Below, in pieces: positions 61,426 through 64,000 of a stretch of 64,000 nucleotides of DNA; position 1 is the first letter of the stretch, and each line of letters begins with the position of its first letter. The stretch covers positions 1 through 64,000 of the forward strand of contig JBOFUP010000003.1 of NCBI GenBank assembly GCA_051652645.1, written 5' to 3'. Below the pieces are notes generated by a model. That model saw nothing but the letters and a program-made list of their open reading frames with translations. It ran no database searches and was not told where the DNA came from. This DNA is from UBA7332 sp051652645 (GTDB taxonomy: Bacteria > Bacteroidota > Bacteroidia > Bacteroidales > UBA7332). The translations under genes were made by a program, and so were the position numbers.

Positions 61426-62040
61426 ATGGAATGGTTTAATATATTTATCAAAGCAATCTTCATCGACAACATGGTGTTTGCATACTTCTTGGGTATGTGT
61501 TCTTACCTTGCTGTATCGAAGAGTGTGAAAACAGCAATGGGGCTTGGTCTTGCCGTTACATTCGTATTGGCTATCACCCTACCAGTTAACTACCTACTAG
61601 AGAACTTTGTTCTCAAGGCAGGCGCAATGTCATGGCTTGGAGAGGGATTTGCAGATGTAGATCTAAGCTTCTTGAGCTTCATTATGTTCATCGCAGTAAT
61701 TGCCTCGATGGTACAGTTAGTGGAGATGGTTGTAGAGAAATTCGCACCAGCGCTATATGCATCACTAGGTATCTTCCTTCCTCTTATTGCGGTAAACTGT
61801 GCTATCCTTGGAGGATCGCTGTTTATGCAAGAGAAGGCATTTGCCAATATAGGTGAGGCTACAGCTTATGGTGTAGGATCAGGTATTGGTTGGTTACTAG
61901 CTATCATCGGTATTGCAGCAATACGTGAAAAGCTTAGCTATTCAGACGTTCCAAAGCCTCTTAAAGGATTGGGTATTACATTTATTGTAACAGGTTTGAT
62001 GGGGATAGCCTTTATGAGCTTCTTAGGAATCAAACTATAA
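61426..62040 (+). CDS. nqrE: Na+-translocating NADH:quinone reductase subunit E
   Basis: Six-helix membrane subunit with inverted topology to NqrD. 204 residues from ATG 61426; a TTG two codons earlier is in frame but unnecessary. The conserved segments FLGMCSYLAVSKSVKTAMGLG at about 22-42 and LPLIAVNCAILGGSLFM at about 118-134 hold the two cysteines of the iron site. Lies between nqrD and nqrF. Confidence 0.96.
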   Translation: MEWFNIFIKAIFIDNMVFAYFLGMCSYLAVSKSVKTAMGLGLAVTFVLAITLPVNYLLENFVLKAGAMSWLGEGFADVDLSFLSFIMFIAVIASMVQLVEMVVEKFAPALYASLGIFLPLIAVNCAILGGSLFMQEKAFANIGEATAYGVGSGIGWLLAIIGIAAIREKLSYSDVPKPLKGLGITFIVTGLMGIAFMSFLGIKL

Positions 62041-62067
62041 TCAATTAGACTAATAAAAGAGTAAAGT

Positions 62068-63330
62068 ATGATATTATTAGCGATAGACGGACTTACGATT
62101 GCCGCTGCCGTTGGAGTATTCCTTTTTGTGGTACTTCTTTTGGTTGCAATGTTGTTGTTCGCAAAGAAAAAGCTCACACCAGAGGGCAATGTTAAGATTG
62201 TAGTTAATGGTGAGAAAGAGTTTGAATCAGAGATGGGAGGTACAGTTCTTGGTATGCTTCAAAGTAATGGAATCTTCTTGTCTTCTGCTTGTGGAGGTGG
62301 TGGTAGCTGTGGTCAGTGCCGTTGTCAGGTTCCTGATGGTGGTGGCGAGATCCTCCCAACAGAAGTTGGCTTCTTCTCACGTAAGCAGATAGGTGACAAA
62401 TGGCGCCTTGCTTGTCAAACGAAAGTGAAGAGCGATATGACAATCGAAGTGCCTGAAGAGGTATTTGGTGTTAAAGAGTGGGAGTGTGAGGTTGTTTCAA
62501 ACCACAACGTTGCTACCTTCATCAAGGAGTTCGTAGTTAAGCTTCCTGAGGGAGAAGTACTAGACTTCAAACCGGGTTCATATATCCAGATCAATGTGCC
62601 TAAATACTCGATCAAATTCTCTGACTTCGATATCGAAGAGGAGTACAGAGATGAGTGGGACAAATATAAGATGTGGGATATTGAGTGTGTAAATGACGAG
62701 GAGACTATTCGTGCATACTCTATGGCTAACCACCCAGCAGAGGGTAATATTGTGATGCTTAACATACGTATTGCTACACCTCCATTCGATAGAGCAACAG
62801 GTGGATGGGCTAAAGGTATCAAGCCAGGTATCTGTTCTTCATTCATCTACTCATTGAAGCCAGGCGATAAGGTTACTGTATCAGGTCCTTACGGAGACTT
62901 CCACATACTTGATACTAAGCGTGAAATGCTTTATGTAGGTGGTGGAGCTGGTATGGCACCACTTAGATCTCACCTTCTTCACCTTCTTCAAACTCTTAAG
63001 ACAACAGACCGTACAATCAGTTATTGGTATGGAGCTAGATCTAAGAGAGAGATATTCTACGAAGAGGACTTCAGAGCATTAGAGAGAGAATACCCTAACT
63101 TCAAGTTCCACATTGCTCTATCTGAACCACAGAAAGAGGATAACTGGACAGGTTACGTAGGATTTATTCACCAAGTAATCCAAGACGAGTACCTAGCGAA
63201 GCACGAAGCACCAGAGGATATCGAGTACTACATGTGTGGTCCTGGTCCTATGGCTAAAGCAGTAGAGCAGATGCTATGGAATCAAGGTGTACCTCGTGAG
63301 ATGTTGATGTTCGATGATTTCGGAGCATAA
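62068..63330 (+). CDS. nqrF: Na+-translocating NADH:quinone reductase subunit F
   Basis: NADH-oxidising subunit. 420 residues: membrane helix at about 8-31, 2Fe-2S ferredoxin domain at about 40-130 with ligands C75, C81, C84 and C116 (CGGGGSCGQC motif), FAD domain with RAYSMANHP at about 232-240, and NADH domain with YVGGGAGMAPLRSHL at about 290-304 and the C-terminal YYMCGPGPMAKAV and FDDFGA end. Last gene of the operon. Confidence 0.97.
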   Translation: MILLAIDGLTIAAAVGVFLFVVLLLVAMLLFAKKKLTPEGNVKIVVNGEKEFESEMGGTVLGMLQSNGIFLSSACGGGGSCGQCRCQVPDGGGEILPTEVGFFSRKQIGDKWRLACQTKVKSDMTIEVPEEVFGVKEWECEVVSNHNVATFIKEFVVKLPEGEVLDFKPGSYIQINVPKYSIKFSDFDIEEEYRDEWDKYKMWDIECVNDEETIRAYSMANHPAEGNIVMLNIRIATPPFDRATGGWAKGIKPGICSSFIYSLKPGDKVTVSGPYGDFHILDTKREMLYVGGGAGMAPLRSHLLHLLQTLKTTDRTISYWYGARSKREIFYEEDFRALEREYPNFKFHIALSEPQKEDNWTGYVGFIHQVIQDEYLAKHEAPEDIEYYMCGPGPMAKAVEQMLWNQGVPREMLMFDDFGA

Positions 63331-63365
63331 AATTTCTCAGCCATCACTTTGGTGAAAGATATAAC

Positions 63366-63404
63366 GCAAAGGCCGCTAACCTAAAATTGGTTAGCGGCCT
63401 TTGC
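63366..63404 (+). terminator. Terminator of the nqr operon
   Basis: Perfect 16-bp arms GCAAAGGCCGCTAACC (63366-63381) and its inverse (63389-63404), 7-nt loop, 35 nt after the nqrF stop. T-run is short. Confidence 0.8.
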
Positions 63405-64000
63405 TATTATAAGATACCATTGTTTTGTAACTGTCTTCGCGATTACATATTTAAGTATTCGAGCTTAGCTTTAGCTTAGTGTTAAAAAATAAATGATTGA
63501 TACAGAATGGTTAATTGGCTTAATAGTATGCTGTTATTTATGTCGTACACCTGTAGACCTTAGACTTGGAGTAAACTCGGATCTATTCCCAAACTTGTGT
63601 AATTGCTAAATGTTGGTATGGACCAAGCATATATTTGCATAACTTGAGTAAGATGAGTTTATAAGCCTTACACCTATAAAGTCAGCAATAAAAGCTTCTA
63701 TTTTAGCGTTGAATGATTCTGAAGAGGAGTTATTACTTATGAATGAGTTTAATATTACTGATACCCGCTATTCTTTATTGAGAGCTATCGTACAATTGCC
63801 TCTCAAAGTAATGATCAAAGTAAGAGTTTGTTGTCAATATATTGCCTTTTGTAAAATTGGTATGATGAGGTCTGATTTGTAACTCTGAGGCTAAAATATT
63901 CCTTTATCTCTATCTATACCTTATATAATTAACATCTTAAGGACTTTAATTTTACATTAACAGCCTTTTTATGCCTTTTAATGACAATGTTGTGGACTAA
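63405..64000. other. Gene-free right end of the window
   Basis: 596 bp with no supported gene. Two very short reading frames exist, 63493-63609 (38 codons plus stop) and 63739-63882 (47 codons plus stop); neither has a recognised motif, promoter or ribosome site. The second frame stays open upstream to about 63651 without an ATG, so a decayed gene is possible but unproven. Confidence 0.5.

Noticed and set aside
63739..63882. 47-codon open frame near the right end
   Set aside because: No family resemblance, promoter or ribosome site, and the length is within chance expectation; at most a remnant.

Overview
The window is a chromosomal segment of an AT-rich Bacteroidota bacterium, most likely order Bacteroidales; the genus cannot be settled from the sequence. 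The evidence is: promoters of the TAnnTTTG(C) -7 type with almost no Shine-Dalgarno sequences, the Bacteroidota-only small protein DUF4295 behind rpmG, the dnaN/exonuclease/coaBC/DUF4835/recN gene order, an anaerobic-type thiamine operon using ThiH, a six-gene Na+-NQR operon, an OMP beta-barrel with carboxypeptidase-regulatory N-domain, and meso-diaminopimelate dehydrogenase. I see no insertion sequence, prophage, integrase, CRISPR array or rRNA. Nearly all of the window is core genome. Layout: (1) 1-10.6 kb, rightward housekeeping genes: rpmG, DUF4295, ftsY, rimO, (thioredoxin leftward), dnaN, DEDDh exonuclease, coaBC, DUF4835, recN, rlmB, ridA. (2) 10.6-20.2 kb, the most accessory-like part: a leftward VOC/DUF1398 pair, a rightward exported short-chain dehydrogenase followed by an alginate-export-type outer-membrane barrel, an isolated GH88/GH105 hydrolase, an acetate transporter and a large outer-membrane barrel. 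(3) 20.2-25 kb: mfd, tRNA-Ser(GCU), a small lipoprotein gene and a 660-bp gene-free stretch with four evenly spaced TACGTACGTA-type palindromes. (4) 25.2-32 kb: a leftward thiamine operon thiD-thiS-thiE-thiG-thiC-thiH-thiF behind a TPP riboswitch, with thiE as a two-domain fusion. (5) 32-49.4 kb: a leftward cell-envelope supercluster: rsmH-ftsL-ftsI-murE-mraY-murD-ftsW-murG, then an intrinsic terminator, then murC-ftsQ-ftsA-ftsZ-yqeY-ddh and lgt. mraZ is absent from its usual place, which is taken by about 700 bp of non-coding DNA. (6) 50-57 kb: an alanine/glycine cation symporter (leftward), a patatin-barrel fusion, a pseudouridine synthase and PBP1A. (7) 57.4-63.3 kb: the nqrABCDEF operon, in which nqrB appears to start at TTG overlapping the stop codon of a 7-codon mini-ORF. 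Functionally the window joins peptidoglycan precursor synthesis (ddh, mur genes, mraY), polymerisation (ftsW, ftsI, PBP1A), division (ftsZAQL), thiamine diphosphate supply and sodium-motive respiration. I did not find a large undescribed multigene system. The best candidates for something new are the exported dehydrogenase/porin pair, the palindrome array, the fused ThiE and the unusual nqrB start. All family assignments come from reading motifs and recalling families; no database search was run.
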